This document shows, piece by piece, positions 1 to 6,808 of a stretch of 18,488 nt of DNA. Numbering within the stretch: the stretch's first letter is position 1; each line of letters begins with the position of its first letter. The translations under genes and the position numbers were made by a program. Origin of the DNA: HRBIN15 sp039630445 (GTDB taxonomy: Bacteria; Armatimonadota; Fimbriimonadia; Fimbriimonadales; GBS-DC); assembly GCA_039630445.1 (NCBI GenBank), contig JBCNVA010000078.1, positions 1 through 18,488 of the forward strand, in the 5' to 3' direction. The notes beneath the pieces are model-generated. The model made no database searches and was not told where the DNA came from. It saw nothing but the letters and a program-made list of their open reading frames with translations.

Positions 1-1688
1 TCCTGCTGCAGGGCGCCCTGCTGCGACTGGCATGTGAATATCTCGCGCAGTATCAACAGCTGAAAGAGGCGCAGGGTGCGCTCGATTTCGATGACCTACC
101 GCTGCGCGCCGTGCAGATGCTGCGCGAATCGGCGACGGTGCGCCACCGCTATCAGCAACTGTTCCAGCATGTGCTGGTGGACGAAGCACAGGATATCGAC
201 CCCTTGCAAGCAGAGCTAATCGAACTCTTGACAGGCGAAGGGGGCAACCTGACCGTGGTGGGTGATGCCCAGCAGTCGATTTACGGCTTCCGCTTTGCCG
301 ACCTGCGCGTGTTCCACCAGTGGCAGTCGCGGGCAAGCTGTGCCATCGAGATGCACGATAACTTCCGCTCGCGTCGTGAGATTCTGGCATTTGTGCGCTT
401 TGTGTTTACGCATCTGTGGGGCGAGGCGTTCCTACCGCCTGCGCCCGCCCGTGTCCGTCCATCCGCAGGAGGGGGATTGGGTTCTCAGCCTGCCGAACCC
501 CATGTGCAGGTCTGGCGCTGGTGGCAGCGCGACCCGATCGCCGAAGCTGCGCTCATCGCGGGAACCATCCGCCAGTGGGTGGAGAGCCGCTCGCTGCCCG
601 TGCATGATATGGAGACGGACGCGCTACGCCCTGCCCGCTATGGCGATTTCGCGCTGCTGTTTCATCAATATACGGCGGTAGAGCGCTATGAGGCGCAGTT
701 TCAGCAGATGGGCGTGCCCTGCTATGTGGTGGGCGGCGGGCGTGGCTACTGGCTACGCTATGAGGTGCGCGATCTGGCAAACCTGTTGCGCGCCCTGACC
801 GATCTGGAGGACGAGGTCGCTTTGCTGAGCCTGCTGCGCTCGCCGATGGTTGGCTTGAGCCTCGACGCGCTGGTGCTGCTGGTGGACGAAGCCCAGCGCC
901 TGCAACTGCCTCTGCGCCTCGCGCTCAACGATCCACCGCCCGACCTGCCTCCTGAGGATGCCGAACGACTGATGCGGTTTCTGGGCTGGTTTTGCGATCT
1001 GGAACGCGAGGTGGGGCGGCGCACCGTCGGCTGGCTGCTTGCGCGTGCGTTGGAGGCGAGTGCCTATGAAGCGCGGTTGCTCCGCATGCCCGATGGCAAG
1101 CAGCAAGCAGCGAATGTGCGCAAGCTGCTCGCGCTGGCGATGAGTCAGCCTGAGGTGCATCCGCAGGCGTTCGCGGCACAGTTGGACACCCTCGTGCGTG
1201 CCGAGCAGCGCGAGGGGAATGCGCCCACCTTCGAGGAGAGTGCCGATGTAGTGCGCTTCTACACAGTACATGGTGCGAAAGGGCTGGAGTTCCCCGTAGT
1301 GTTTCTTGCGGACACGGGCTATCGCGAGCGGGCGCGCGACCTGCCGCTTTATGCGGAGCCGCTGGAGCGTATGATAGGGCTGCGCTTGCGCAACGGTTAC
1401 GAGAGCGAAACCTATCGCACGCTGCGCGAACGCCATCGACAGGATGAGATCGCCGAGTCGCAGCGCAAGCTCTATGTTGCGCTCACGCGCGCCCGCGACT
1501 ATCTGATTGTGAACCTGACGATGGCAAGCAACCCGTGGGCGCGCGGGCTGGCAGGTGCGCTGAGCCGCTACCTGAACCAGCCGCGTACCCTGCACCACCT
1601 GCCCGACGGCACACCTTTCCTGCTGAAGGAGGTGGACCGCGAAGCCATGGGCAACGGGTATAATAGTAGACAATTCTCTACCATGTGA
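1..1688 (+). CDS. UvrD/AddA-type superfamily 1 DNA helicase, 3' part (5' end outside window)
   Basis: ATP-dependent 3'-5' DNA helicase of the UvrD/PcrA/AddA class, acting in DNA repair or recombination. The frame is open from base 3 and reads LDFDDL before the first internal ATG at 111, so the gene starts upstream of the window. In visible numbering: Walker B DEAQD at about 60-64, GDAQQSIYGFR at about 87-97, a DNFRSRREIL motif, VHGAKGLEFPVVFLAD at about 420, and motif VI KLYVALTRARDYL at about 490. The missing N-terminus would carry Walker A. The VHGAKGLEFPVVFLAD wording is closest to AddA-like helicases, but the protein ends about 60 residues after motif VI, so the RecB-type nuclease domain of AddA is absent. 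It lies directly upstream of recA, which fits a recombination role. Family is certain; the exact subfamily is not. Confidence 0.9.
   Translation, partial: LLQGALLRLACEYLAQYQQLKEAQGALDFDDLPLRAVQMLRESATVRHRYQQLFQHVLVDEAQDIDPLQAELIELLTGEGGNLTVVGDAQQSIYGFRFADLRVFHQWQSRASCAIEMHDNFRSRREILAFVRFVFTHLWGEAFLPPAPARVRPSAGGGLGSQPAEPHVQVWRWWQRDPIAEAALIAGTIRQWVESRSLPVHDMETDALRPARYGDFALLFHQYTAVERYEAQFQQMGVPCYVVGGGRGYWLRYEVRDLANLLRALTDLEDEVALLSLLRSPMVGLSLDALVLLVDEAQRLQLPLRLALNDPPPDLPPEDAERLMRFLGWFCDLEREVGRRTVGWLLARALEASAYEARLLRMPDGKQQAANVRKLLALAMSQPEVHPQAFAAQLDTLVRAEQREGNAPTFEESADVVRFYTVHGAKGLEFPVVFLADTGYRERARDLPLYAEPLERMIGLRLRNGYESETYRTLRERHRQDEIAESQRKLYVALTRARDYLIVNLTMASNPWARGLAGALSRYLNQPRTLHHLPDGTPFLLKEVDREAMGNGYNSRQFSTM
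1659..1664 (+). promoter_or_regulatory. Candidate -10 box of recA (TATAAT)
   Basis: A perfect TATAAT preceded by GGG lies inside the last codons of the upstream helicase, 63 nt before the recA start. No good -35 hexamer is visible at 16-18 bp. The same GG-TATAAT wording recurs before other genes in this window. It would give recA its own promoter with a leader of about 55 nt. Confidence 0.55.
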
Positions 1689-1714
1689 GCGTCTGGCGTC
1701 CCCAGACGCGCTCA
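1686..1714 (+). promoter_or_regulatory. Stem-loop in the recA leader
   Basis: GCGTCTGG (1689-1696) pairs perfectly with CCAGACGC (1702-1709) around a 5-nt loop. TGAG/CTCA outside it can extend the stem across a 2-nt bulge. The hairpin starts at the helicase stop codon and ends against the recA Shine-Dalgarno. No U-tract follows, so it is not an obvious intrinsic terminator. It could control RBS access or stabilise the mRNA end (inference). Confidence 0.5.
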
Positions 1715-1727
1715 GAAGGAGGTTACG

Positions 1728-2762
1728 ATGACCGATAAGCAGAAGGCGTTAGAGGCAGTGATTGCCCAGGTGGAGCGGCAGTTTGGCAAGGGCAGTGTGA
1801 TGCGCCTGGGCGAGGCGACCCGCCTGCAGGTGGAGGCAATCCCCACGGGTAGCTTAGCGCTGGATATGGCGCTGGGCGTGGGCGGTATCCCGCGCGGACG
1901 CATCACCGAAATTTACGGCTCCGAATCGTCGGGCAAGACCACGCTGGCTTTGCATATTATCGCGGAGGCGCAGAAGCGTGGTGGGAACGCGCTCTTTGTG
2001 GACGCGGAACATGCGCTGGATCCCGACTACGCCCGCGCGATTGGCGTCGATGTGGATCGGCTTTATATCTCGCAGCCCTCCACAGGCGACGAGGCGCTGG
2101 AGATTATGGACACGCTGATTCGCAGCGGCGCGTTCGATGTGGCGGTGCTGGATTCGGTGGCGGCGCTGATGCCCCGTCAGGAGCTGGAGGGCGATATTGG
2201 CGATGTGACGGTCGGGGCACAGGCGCGATTGATGTCGCAGGCGCTGCGCAAGCTGGGCAGCTCCGCCGCTAAAACGAACACCGCTGTGGTGTTCGTGAAC
2301 CAGATTCGGGAGAAGGTGGGCGTGATGTACGGCAACCCGGAGACCACGCCGGGCGGGCGCGCCCTCAAGTTCTGGGCGTCGGTGCGCTTGGAAGTGCGCC
2401 GCGTGGACAATATCAAGCAGGGCAACGAGGTGATCGGCGTGCGCACGCGGGTCAAGGTGGTCAAGAACAAGGTTGCGCCTCCCTTCCGTCAGGCGGAGTT
2501 CGATATTATCTTTGGCAAGGGCATCTCGCGGGTGGGCGACCTGCTTGATCTCGCGCTGAGTCTGGGCATCATTCAGAGGTCAGGCACATGGTTTAACTAC
2601 GGCGAGACGCGCCTGGGGCAGGGGCGCGAAAATGTGCGCGCCTATCTGGAGGAACACCCTGAGGTGCTGGAAGCGATTGAGCAGCAAATTCGCGCGGCGA
2701 TGGGTCAGCCAATGCCCGGTGTCGCCCTCGTGTCCGCGGACGAGGTAGAGCTGGTCGAGTAA
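1728..2762 (+). CDS. recA: Recombinase RecA
   Basis: RecA forms filaments on single-stranded DNA, catalyses homologous strand exchange and triggers LexA self-cleavage. The 344 residues are near the usual family length. Walker A GSESSGKT is at 64-71, followed by LFVDAEHALDPDYA, the VLDSVAALMPRQELEG segment, loop L1/L2 residues including VNQIREKVGVMYGNPETTPGGRALKFW, and the C-terminal domain with LGIIQRSGTWFNYGE. The first Walker A variable residue is Ser where most RecA proteins have Pro (GPESSGKT). The start is fixed by AAGGAGG five nt upstream. No LexA-type operator is recognisable upstream. The acidic C-terminal tail is short. The stop codon is the first three bases of a palindromic intergenic element. 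Confidence 0.98.
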   Translation: MTDKQKALEAVIAQVERQFGKGSVMRLGEATRLQVEAIPTGSLALDMALGVGGIPRGRITEIYGSESSGKTTLALHIIAEAQKRGGNALFVDAEHALDPDYARAIGVDVDRLYISQPSTGDEALEIMDTLIRSGAFDVAVLDSVAALMPRQELEGDIGDVTVGAQARLMSQALRKLGSSAAKTNTAVVFVNQIREKVGVMYGNPETTPGGRALKFWASVRLEVRRVDNIKQGNEVIGVRTRVKVVKNKVAPPFRQAEFDIIFGKGISRVGDLLDLALSLGIIQRSGTWFNYGETRLGQGRENVRAYLEEHPEVLEAIEQQIRAAMGQPMPGVALVSADEVELVE

Positions 2763-2919
2763 TACCAATTCGGGCATCAAGTGATACACGGCTCAAGCCG
2801 TTCCTCTGTCGACAAAGCCCGCCTACGCGGGCTACAGCCGACGGAGGTCGGCTTCGTCTGCACAGGAGCGGCTTCAGCCGTCCAAAATACTGTGCCGTTT
2901 GAAAACCCGACTGGTATAA
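2760..2919. repeat. Palindrome-rich intergenic element A (REP/MITE-like)
   Basis: This fills the gap between convergent recA and the TPR lipoprotein gene. It opens with TAATACCAATT, sharing TAA with the recA stop, and closes with ACTGGTATAA (2910-2919), an imperfect inverted copy of the opening. Inside lie four short palindromes in a row: CGGCTCAAGCCG (2789-2800), AGCCCGCCTACGCGGGCT (2816-2833), AGCCGACGGAGGTCGGCT (2836-2853) and CGGCTTCAGCCG (2869-2880). No credible ORF is present. The layout suggests a non-autonomous, REP-like repeat that may double as a bidirectional terminator. Copy number elsewhere in the genome cannot be seen here. Confidence 0.6.
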
Positions 2920-2941
2920 GCGTGCCGCCTCGTCAGGCATT

Positions 2942-3700
2942 TCAGGGCTTTGCACCTTGCAGCTCGCGCTGGAGCTGGAGTGATGGCTTATGCTGCGGGT
3001 CTAAGGCAAGCGCCTTCTCCAGCTCCACCTGAGCATCCTGCTTCCTGCCTAATTTGACATAGACGGCCGCAAGGTGGTAGCGCACCTCGGCGTGATTGGG
3101 AACGGTGTCTACTGCCAGCCGCAAATCCCTCAATGCTTCCTCATAACGCCCCATCTTGTAGTAGATCCAGCCGCGCGTGTCGTAGTAAGTGCCCAGATTG
3201 GGGCGAATGAACAGGGCACGGTTGACCAGCTTCAGGGCGCGTTCCAGGTCCTTGCCCTGCTCCGCCAGCGAATAGGCATAGTTGTTGAGGGCGAGATGGT
3301 TATGATCGTCGATCTGCACCGCCTTTTCATACCAGCGGAGTGCGTCTTCGAACTTTTCGACACGGTGCGCCAGGTCGCCCAGCACCCGATAGTAATCGGA
3401 ACGGTCAATCGTTACTTTGATTTCGTCGGCGCGTGGTTCGTACTGAATCAGGAACTCGTAAGCGGGCTGAATAGCGCGGTACTGCATGTAAACTTGGTAG
3501 ACGCGCGGTAGCGCGGCGGTTAGGTTGCCTCGTTCCTGCACATAGCGGTGGAACGCTTCCGCTGCTGCGGCATAGTCGCGTGCCTGTAGCTTGGCTTCGC
3601 CTTTTTTCAGCCACTGTTCCACCGCCTGCTGCTTATTGTCTGCCTGTCGACAACTACCCAGTATCAGCGCAACGGCAAGCAACCACCCGAAGGCTCGCAT
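2942..3700 (-). CDS. TPR-repeat lipoprotein
   Basis: Likely an envelope-anchored scaffold for protein-protein contacts; the partner is unknown. The N-terminus MRAFGWLLAVALILGSC is a lipoprotein signal peptide with lipobox LGSC, making Cys17 the lipidated residue. The remaining 235 residues are tetratricopeptide repeats. The clearest are YYRVLGDLAHRVEKFEDAL, ALNNYAYSLAEQGKDLERAL, YYDTRGWIYYKMGRYEEAL and VRYHLAAVYVKLGRKQDAQ. It follows der on the same strand after a 104-nt gap that holds a possible terminator and its own -10 box, so it is probably a separate transcription unit. No Shine-Dalgarno precedes the ATG. Function cannot be assigned beyond the fold. Confidence 0.85.
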   Translation of the reverse strand: MRAFGWLLAVALILGSCRQADNKQQAVEQWLKKGEAKLQARDYAAAAEAFHRYVQERGNLTAALPRVYQVYMQYRAIQPAYEFLIQYEPRADEIKVTIDRSDYYRVLGDLAHRVEKFEDALRWYEKAVQIDDHNHLALNNYAYSLAEQGKDLERALKLVNRALFIRPNLGTYYDTRGWIYYKMGRYEEALRDLRLAVDTVPNHAEVRYHLAAVYVKLGRKQDAQVELEKALALDPQHKPSLQLQRELQGAKP

Positions 3701-3714
3701 GGTTTGCTTATCGA

Positions 3715-3720
3715 ATTATA
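3715..3720 (-). promoter_or_regulatory. Candidate extended -10 box of the TPR lipoprotein gene
   Basis: On the minus strand the sequence reads TGGTATAAT, an extended -10 (TGn-TATAAT) with no evident -35. Only 14 nt separate it from the ATG, so transcription would begin about 6-8 nt before the start codon. No Shine-Dalgarno fits in that space. Confidence 0.6.
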
Positions 3721-3766
3721 CCATTTTGGCTGGTTGGGTAGGAAACTAAAGCCCGCTTAGGCAAAT

Positions 3767-3797
3767 TCCCTGTTGCTTCACTGAGGGGCAATAGGGA
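3767..3797 (-). terminator. Possible terminator of der
   Basis: Ten-base arms at 3767-3776 and 3788-3797 are inverted repeats with one A-C mismatch on the minus strand and an 11-nt loop. The stem begins 7 nt after the der stop codon. The minus strand continues with AATTTGCC, only a short T-run, so termination strength is uncertain. Confidence 0.4.
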
Positions 3798-3804
3798 CCG
3801 CTTT

Positions 3805-5175
3805 TCACTCCTGCTCCAGCTCTTTGTGCGCAGGACGCACCACCCAGCGGATAGGCGTACCCGTGTAGGCATAGCGCGCCCGCACTCGGTTCTCCAGGTA
3901 GCGCAGGTAGGAGAAGTGGACTAGCTCGGGATCATTCACAAACAGCACGATGGTGGGGGGGCGCACCTCAGCCATTGTAGCGTAGTAGATTTTGAGCGGT
4001 TTGCCTTTGCGGGTGTAGGGGCGTTCGTAGAGGGCGTCGTGAATTAAGCGGTTCAGCTCGCCTGTGGGCACGCGCATGCAGTGGAATTCGGCGACTTGCA
4101 GGGCGGTGTCCATCAGGGTTTCGATGCCTGCCCGCCGCAGCGCAGACACAAACACCAGCGGTACAAAATCGAACCCGGGCGCGTTTTGCTTCACCAAGCG
4201 CAGGAAATCGCGTTTGGCGGGCGTGTTTTTGGTCAGGTTGCCGTCGGGAGGCTCCAGTAGGTCCCACTTGTTGGCGACCCAGACACAGGCACGCCCCGCC
4301 TCGGTAGCCAGCTGCGCGATGCGCCGGTCGCCGTGGGTCAATCCCTCTTTCGCGTCGATGACCACGAGGGCGACATCCGCCCGCTGAATGGCACGCTCGG
4401 CACGCAGCTGTGCGTAGTATTCCAGCGAACCCTGCACCTTTCCTGGTCGGCGGATGCCCGCGGTGTCGATCAGCACCATCGGCTGCTCTTTCCATGTGAA
4501 GGGCGTATCGAGGATATCGCGCGTGGTGCCGGGCATCGGGCTGACGATCGCGCGCGGCTCGTTCAAGATGGCGTTCAGCAGGGAGGATTTGCCCACATTC
4601 GGTCGTCCGACAATAGCGAGGCGCAGCGGCTCCTCCCGCTCCTCGGCAGGGGGTGGGGCAGGGCGCGCTGCCACCTTCTCAAACGCCTGCTCCAACACCT
4701 CCGCCAAGTTATGCCCGTGAATGGCGGAGATGGGTATCGGCTCGCCCAATCCCAGCCGAAAGAACTCGGCGCGTTGCGCCTCCCACTGTTGAGGGTTGTC
4801 CGCTTTGTTCACCAGCAGCAGCACTGGCTTGCCGCTTTTGCGCAGCAGGTCAGCGATCTGCTCATCGAGAGGGTTTAGCCCCTCACGCGCATCGACCAGA
4901 AACAGCACACAATCGGCTTCCTGAATGGCGATCTGCGCTTGCACGCGCACCTGCTCGACCAGCGGGTCGTCCTCGCCAAACAGGATGCCTCCCGTGTCGA
5001 TAACCACGAAGGGCAGACCCTGCCATTCGGTTTCCCCGTAGAGGCGGTCGCGCGTCACGCCCGGCACCGCTTCCACAATCGCCACGCGCTGACCGAGCAG
5101 ACGATTAAACAGGGTCGACTTGCCCACATTCGGGCGTCCCACGATAGCCAGTACAGGTCGCCTCACAACGCCCAT
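3805..5175 (-). CDS. der: Ribosome biogenesis GTPase Der (EngA)
   Basis: Essential double GTPase that assists 50S ribosomal subunit assembly. There are two G domains in tandem: G1 GRPNVGKSTL at 13-22, DTGG at 60-63 and NKAD at 123-126; then GRPNVGKSSL at 190-199, DTAG at 237-240 and NKWD at 302-305. A C-terminal KH-like domain carries GKPLKIYYATMAEVRPPTIVLFVN. The start at MGVVRRPVLAIVGRP gives 456 residues, the usual length, and lies 10 nt from a TACAAT box. A longer reading frame to 5370 would run through that promoter and the divergent one, so I reject it. No Shine-Dalgarno precedes the chosen ATG, suggesting a leaderless message. Confidence 0.96.
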   Translation of the reverse strand: MGVVRRPVLAIVGRPNVGKSTLFNRLLGQRVAIVEAVPGVTRDRLYGETEWQGLPFVVIDTGGILFGEDDPLVEQVRVQAQIAIQEADCVLFLVDAREGLNPLDEQIADLLRKSGKPVLLLVNKADNPQQWEAQRAEFFRLGLGEPIPISAIHGHNLAEVLEQAFEKVAARPAPPPAEEREEPLRLAIVGRPNVGKSSLLNAILNEPRAIVSPMPGTTRDILDTPFTWKEQPMVLIDTAGIRRPGKVQGSLEYYAQLRAERAIQRADVALVVIDAKEGLTHGDRRIAQLATEAGRACVWVANKWDLLEPPDGNLTKNTPAKRDFLRLVKQNAPGFDFVPLVFVSALRRAGIETLMDTALQVAEFHCMRVPTGELNRLIHDALYERPYTRKGKPLKIYYATMAEVRPPTIVLFVNDPELVHFSYLRYLENRVRARYAYTGTPIRWVVRPAHKELEQE

Positions 5176-5185
5176 TACAAAGGGG

Positions 5186-5191
5186 ATTGTA
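5186..5191 (-). promoter_or_regulatory. Candidate -10 box of der (TACAAT)
   Basis: The minus strand reads GGGTACAAT ten nt before the der ATG. Initiation 6-7 nt downstream would leave a leader of only a few bases, and there is no Shine-Dalgarno, so der is predicted to be leaderless. No convincing -35 is seen. It is divergent from the promoter at 5255-5260. Confidence 0.55.
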
Positions 5192-5228
5192 CCCTGTTGC
5201 GCAAACTGTGTGCGTGAGACGGGAGATT

Positions 5229-5251
5229 CGCGATTCGAAGCAGGAATCGCG
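5229..5251. promoter_or_regulatory. Perfect 8-bp inverted repeat, putative operator or hairpin
   Basis: CGCGATTC (5229-5236) and GAATCGCG (5244-5251) are exact inverted repeats around a 7-nt spacer. The right arm ends 3 nt before the TATACT box, so the repeat covers the -35 area of the transposase-sigma4 fusion gene. As DNA it resembles a dimeric operator; as single strand it is a hairpin of the kind IS200-type TnpA proteins bind. Autoregulation is inference. Confidence 0.55.
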
Positions 5252-5254
5252 GGG

Positions 5255-5260
5255 TATACT
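5255..5260 (+). promoter_or_regulatory. Candidate -10 box of the transposase-sigma4 fusion gene (TATACT)
   Basis: GGGGTATACT lies directly downstream of the inverted repeat and 52 nt upstream of the chosen ATG, which has its own Shine-Dalgarno region. The wording matches the other GG-TATAAT-like boxes in the window. The -35 zone is occupied by the left arm of the inverted repeat. Confidence 0.5.
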
Positions 5261-5312
5261 ATGGAACAATGATGATTGTCGGGCGTTGTTAAGGAGCGGA
5301 GGCGCGGCAGAC

Positions 5313-6053
5313 ATGCCAGTAAAGCGTAATCAGCCGGCTGGTTCACCAGCGCGACAGACAGCGGGGTCACCTTATGAGCTGGTCCACACCAGTGGATCGA
5401 GTGCCTATCGCCTTTACTGCCTTGCCACCTTCTACACCCGCGCGCGACAGCCTCTATTGGACGAGGAGATTATCCCCCACTTTCTCCAAGCACTGCGCGA
5501 GGTCTGTCAGCAGTATGAGTATCAACTGATTGCCTACTATCTGAAGCCTAACCAGGTCAATCTGCTGCTTGGCTACAAGCCGACGGTCGCGCTGACCGAT
5601 CTGGTGGGCAATATCAAGCGTGGTACGGCGCACCGCCTATTCGAAGCGCTGCCCCGTCTGGAGCGGCGCATCGGCAAGCGGAGTTTCTGGGCAGAAGGCT
5701 ACTATGTCGAAACGGTCGGCTATCGGCAGGTGGAGGGACTGGTGCGCCTGTGGCAGGAGCGTGAGAAGCGCAGCAAAGCGCTCTTAGCTGCACAGGCGGA
5801 AGCGTTTGACCCGCTGAGCATCAACGGCAAAACGCTGGAAAGTGCGCTGGCGGAGCTGCTGCCCGCGGAGCGAGCGCTGATCAAATTATTGCACGGACTG
5901 CATGGCGAGCGTGTCCATACCCACGAAGAGGTTGCCGAGATGCTCGCCCTGAAAGTGGAGGAGGTGCAACAGATCGAAAAGGAGGTGCTGCAGAAACTGC
6001 GGGAGCTGCTTACGGGAGTCCGCCTCACGCGACAGGAGGGTGAATCGGGATGA
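5313..6053 (+). CDS. Inactivated IS200-like (Y1) transposase fold fused to a sigma-70 region 4-like HTH
   Basis: Probably a domesticated DNA-binding regulator, 246 aa. Residues 21-150 follow the IS200/IS605 TnpA pattern: AYRLYCLATFYTRARQPLL, then NQVNLLLGYKPTVALTDLVG, then FWAEGYYVETVG at 125-136. Active enzymes have the HUH pair as HVH; here it reads QVN (81-83). The expected tyrosine in the following helix (usual wording near QYIENQ) is absent, reading VRLWQER. Residues 174-232 match sigma-70 region 4: LAELLPAERALIKLLHGL, then EEVAEMLALKVEEVQQIEKE and LQKLR. Of the E. coli -35-reading residues R584/E585/R588, only the Glu seems kept (V/E/Q by eye). The start at 5313 follows AAGGAGCGGAGG; an upstream frame to 5187 would cross the promoter. 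It overlaps the HIT gene by ATGA, implying translational coupling. Confidence 0.75.
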   Translation: MPVKRNQPAGSPARQTAGSPYELVHTSGSSAYRLYCLATFYTRARQPLLDEEIIPHFLQALREVCQQYEYQLIAYYLKPNQVNLLLGYKPTVALTDLVGNIKRGTAHRLFEALPRLERRIGKRSFWAEGYYVETVGYRQVEGLVRLWQEREKRSKALLAAQAEAFDPLSINGKTLESALAELLPAERALIKLLHGLHGERVHTHEEVAEMLALKVEEVQQIEKEVLQKLRELLTGVRLTRQEGESG

Positions 6054-6394
6054 GCGAGTGCCTGTTCTGCAAAATCGCTGCGCGCGAGATCCCCGCGACG
6101 ATTATCTATGAGGATGCACATGCCGTCGCCTTTCGCGACATCAATCCGCAGGCGCCTGTGCATGTGTTGGTCATTCCCCGTCAGCATCTTGCCAGCCTGG
6201 CAGAGCTAAAGCCGGAGCAGACCACCCTGATGGGACATCTGTTGTGGGTGTGCGCGGAGGTTGCCCGTCAGGAAGGCGTGGAGGCAGATGGCTACCGCGT
6301 CGTGCTGAACACCAACCGCGCCGCGGGGCAGTCGGTGTTCCACCTGCATCTGCACCTGCTGGGCGGACGCCACATGATGTGGCCGCCTGGCTAA
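6050..6394 (+). CDS. HIT-family nucleotide-binding hydrolase (Hint/HinT-like)
   Basis: HIT proteins hydrolyse nucleoside phosphoramidates or related mononucleotide conjugates in the cytoplasm. The 114 residues carry C4-x2-C7 (the zinc pair of many Hint proteins), IIYEDAHAVAFRDINPQAPVH, the VIPRQH motif and the histidine triad FHLHLHLLGGR with H98, H100 and H102, so the active site looks intact. It starts within the ATGA overlap with the transposase-sigma4 gene, with AGGAGGGTG upstream, so the two are co-translated. The true substrate cannot be told from sequence. Confidence 0.94.
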   Translation: MSECLFCKIAAREIPATIIYEDAHAVAFRDINPQAPVHVLVIPRQHLASLAELKPEQTTLMGHLLWVCAEVARQEGVEADGYRVVLNTNRAAGQSVFHLHLHLLGGRHMMWPPG

Positions 6395-6403
6395 CCGACG
6401 GGG

Positions 6404-6409
6404 TATAAT
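6404..6409 (+). promoter_or_regulatory. Candidate -10 box of the IscA-like gene (TATAAT)
   Basis: GGGGTATAAT lies 10-15 nt after the HIT stop codon and 19 nt before the IscA-like ATG. AAAGGTG at 6414-6420 can serve as Shine-Dalgarno. This would allow Fe-S carrier expression independent of the upstream pair. Confidence 0.55.
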
Positions 6410-6428
6410 CAACAAAGGTGATGGCGTT

Positions 6429-6767
6429 ATGAATGCGACGATGCCGGTGCAGCTAACAGCACGCGCCGTAGCGCGAATCAAGCAGTTGCTGGCACGGCGC
6501 GGCAAGCCGAATGCCTACCTGCGCATCGGGGTGCGGGCTGGGGGATGCTCCGGGCTGGAATATGTGATGCAACCCGAGGAGGCTCCACGCCCGAACGACC
6601 TACAGTTCGAACAGGAGGGGCTGCGCATCCTGATCGATCCGAAAAGTGCGCGGCTGCTGCAGGGCACAACTATCGATTATACAGGCGAGCTGATTGGCAG
6701 TGGCTTTCGCTTCCACAACCCGAACGCGAAGCGCCAATGCGGATGCGGCACCTCGTTCAGCCTGTAG
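6429..6767 (+). CDS. IscA/HesB-type iron-sulfur cluster carrier protein
   Basis: A-type carrier that holds and passes Fe-S clusters to apo-enzymes. The 112 residues fit the family length. The three conserved cysteines are C40 (GVRAGGCSGLEY), C104 and C106 (QCGCGTSFSL), and the GSGFRFHNPNA segment precedes the last pair. The wording does not separate IscA, SufA and ErpA, so I give no symbol. It begins 34 nt after the HIT gene and 41 nt before the beta-propeller gene. A short out-of-frame ATG at 6421 lies between RBS and start and is not likely to be used. Confidence 0.95.
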   Translation: MNATMPVQLTARAVARIKQLLARRGKPNAYLRIGVRAGGCSGLEYVMQPEEAPRPNDLQFEQEGLRILIDPKSARLLQGTTIDYTGELIGSGFRFHNPNAKRQCGCGTSFSL

Positions 6768-6808
6768 TCGGAGAGCAGGGTCAGTTGTCAACGAGAATGG
6801 AGGCGAGG

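Noticed and set aside
753..1673. 306-codon minus-strand frame opposite the helicase
   Set aside because: It has no recognisable motif and lies fully within helicase motifs on the plus strand.
1630..1727. SOS/LexA operator upstream of recA
   Set aside because: I searched for CTGT-N8-ACAG and GAAC-N4-GTTC patterns and found none; only the stem-loop at 1689-1709 is present.
5269..5292. Tiny leader ORF (MMIVGRC) before the transposase-sigma4 gene
   Set aside because: It has seven codons with no Shine-Dalgarno; it cannot be separated from chance.
5187..5312. N-terminal extension of the transposase-sigma4 gene
   Set aside because: It would place the start upstream of the TATACT box and the inverted repeat, and the extra residues match nothing. 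The Shine-Dalgarno region before 5313 fits better.
5313..6053. Active IS200/IS605 insertion sequence
   Set aside because: Catalytic HUH and Tyr residues are missing, no TnpB is present, and the gene is embedded in an operon-like cluster.
6545..6808. Longer start for the PQQ-propeller protein overlapping the IscA-like gene
   Set aside because: It would bury the signal peptide; GGAGG supports ATG 6809.
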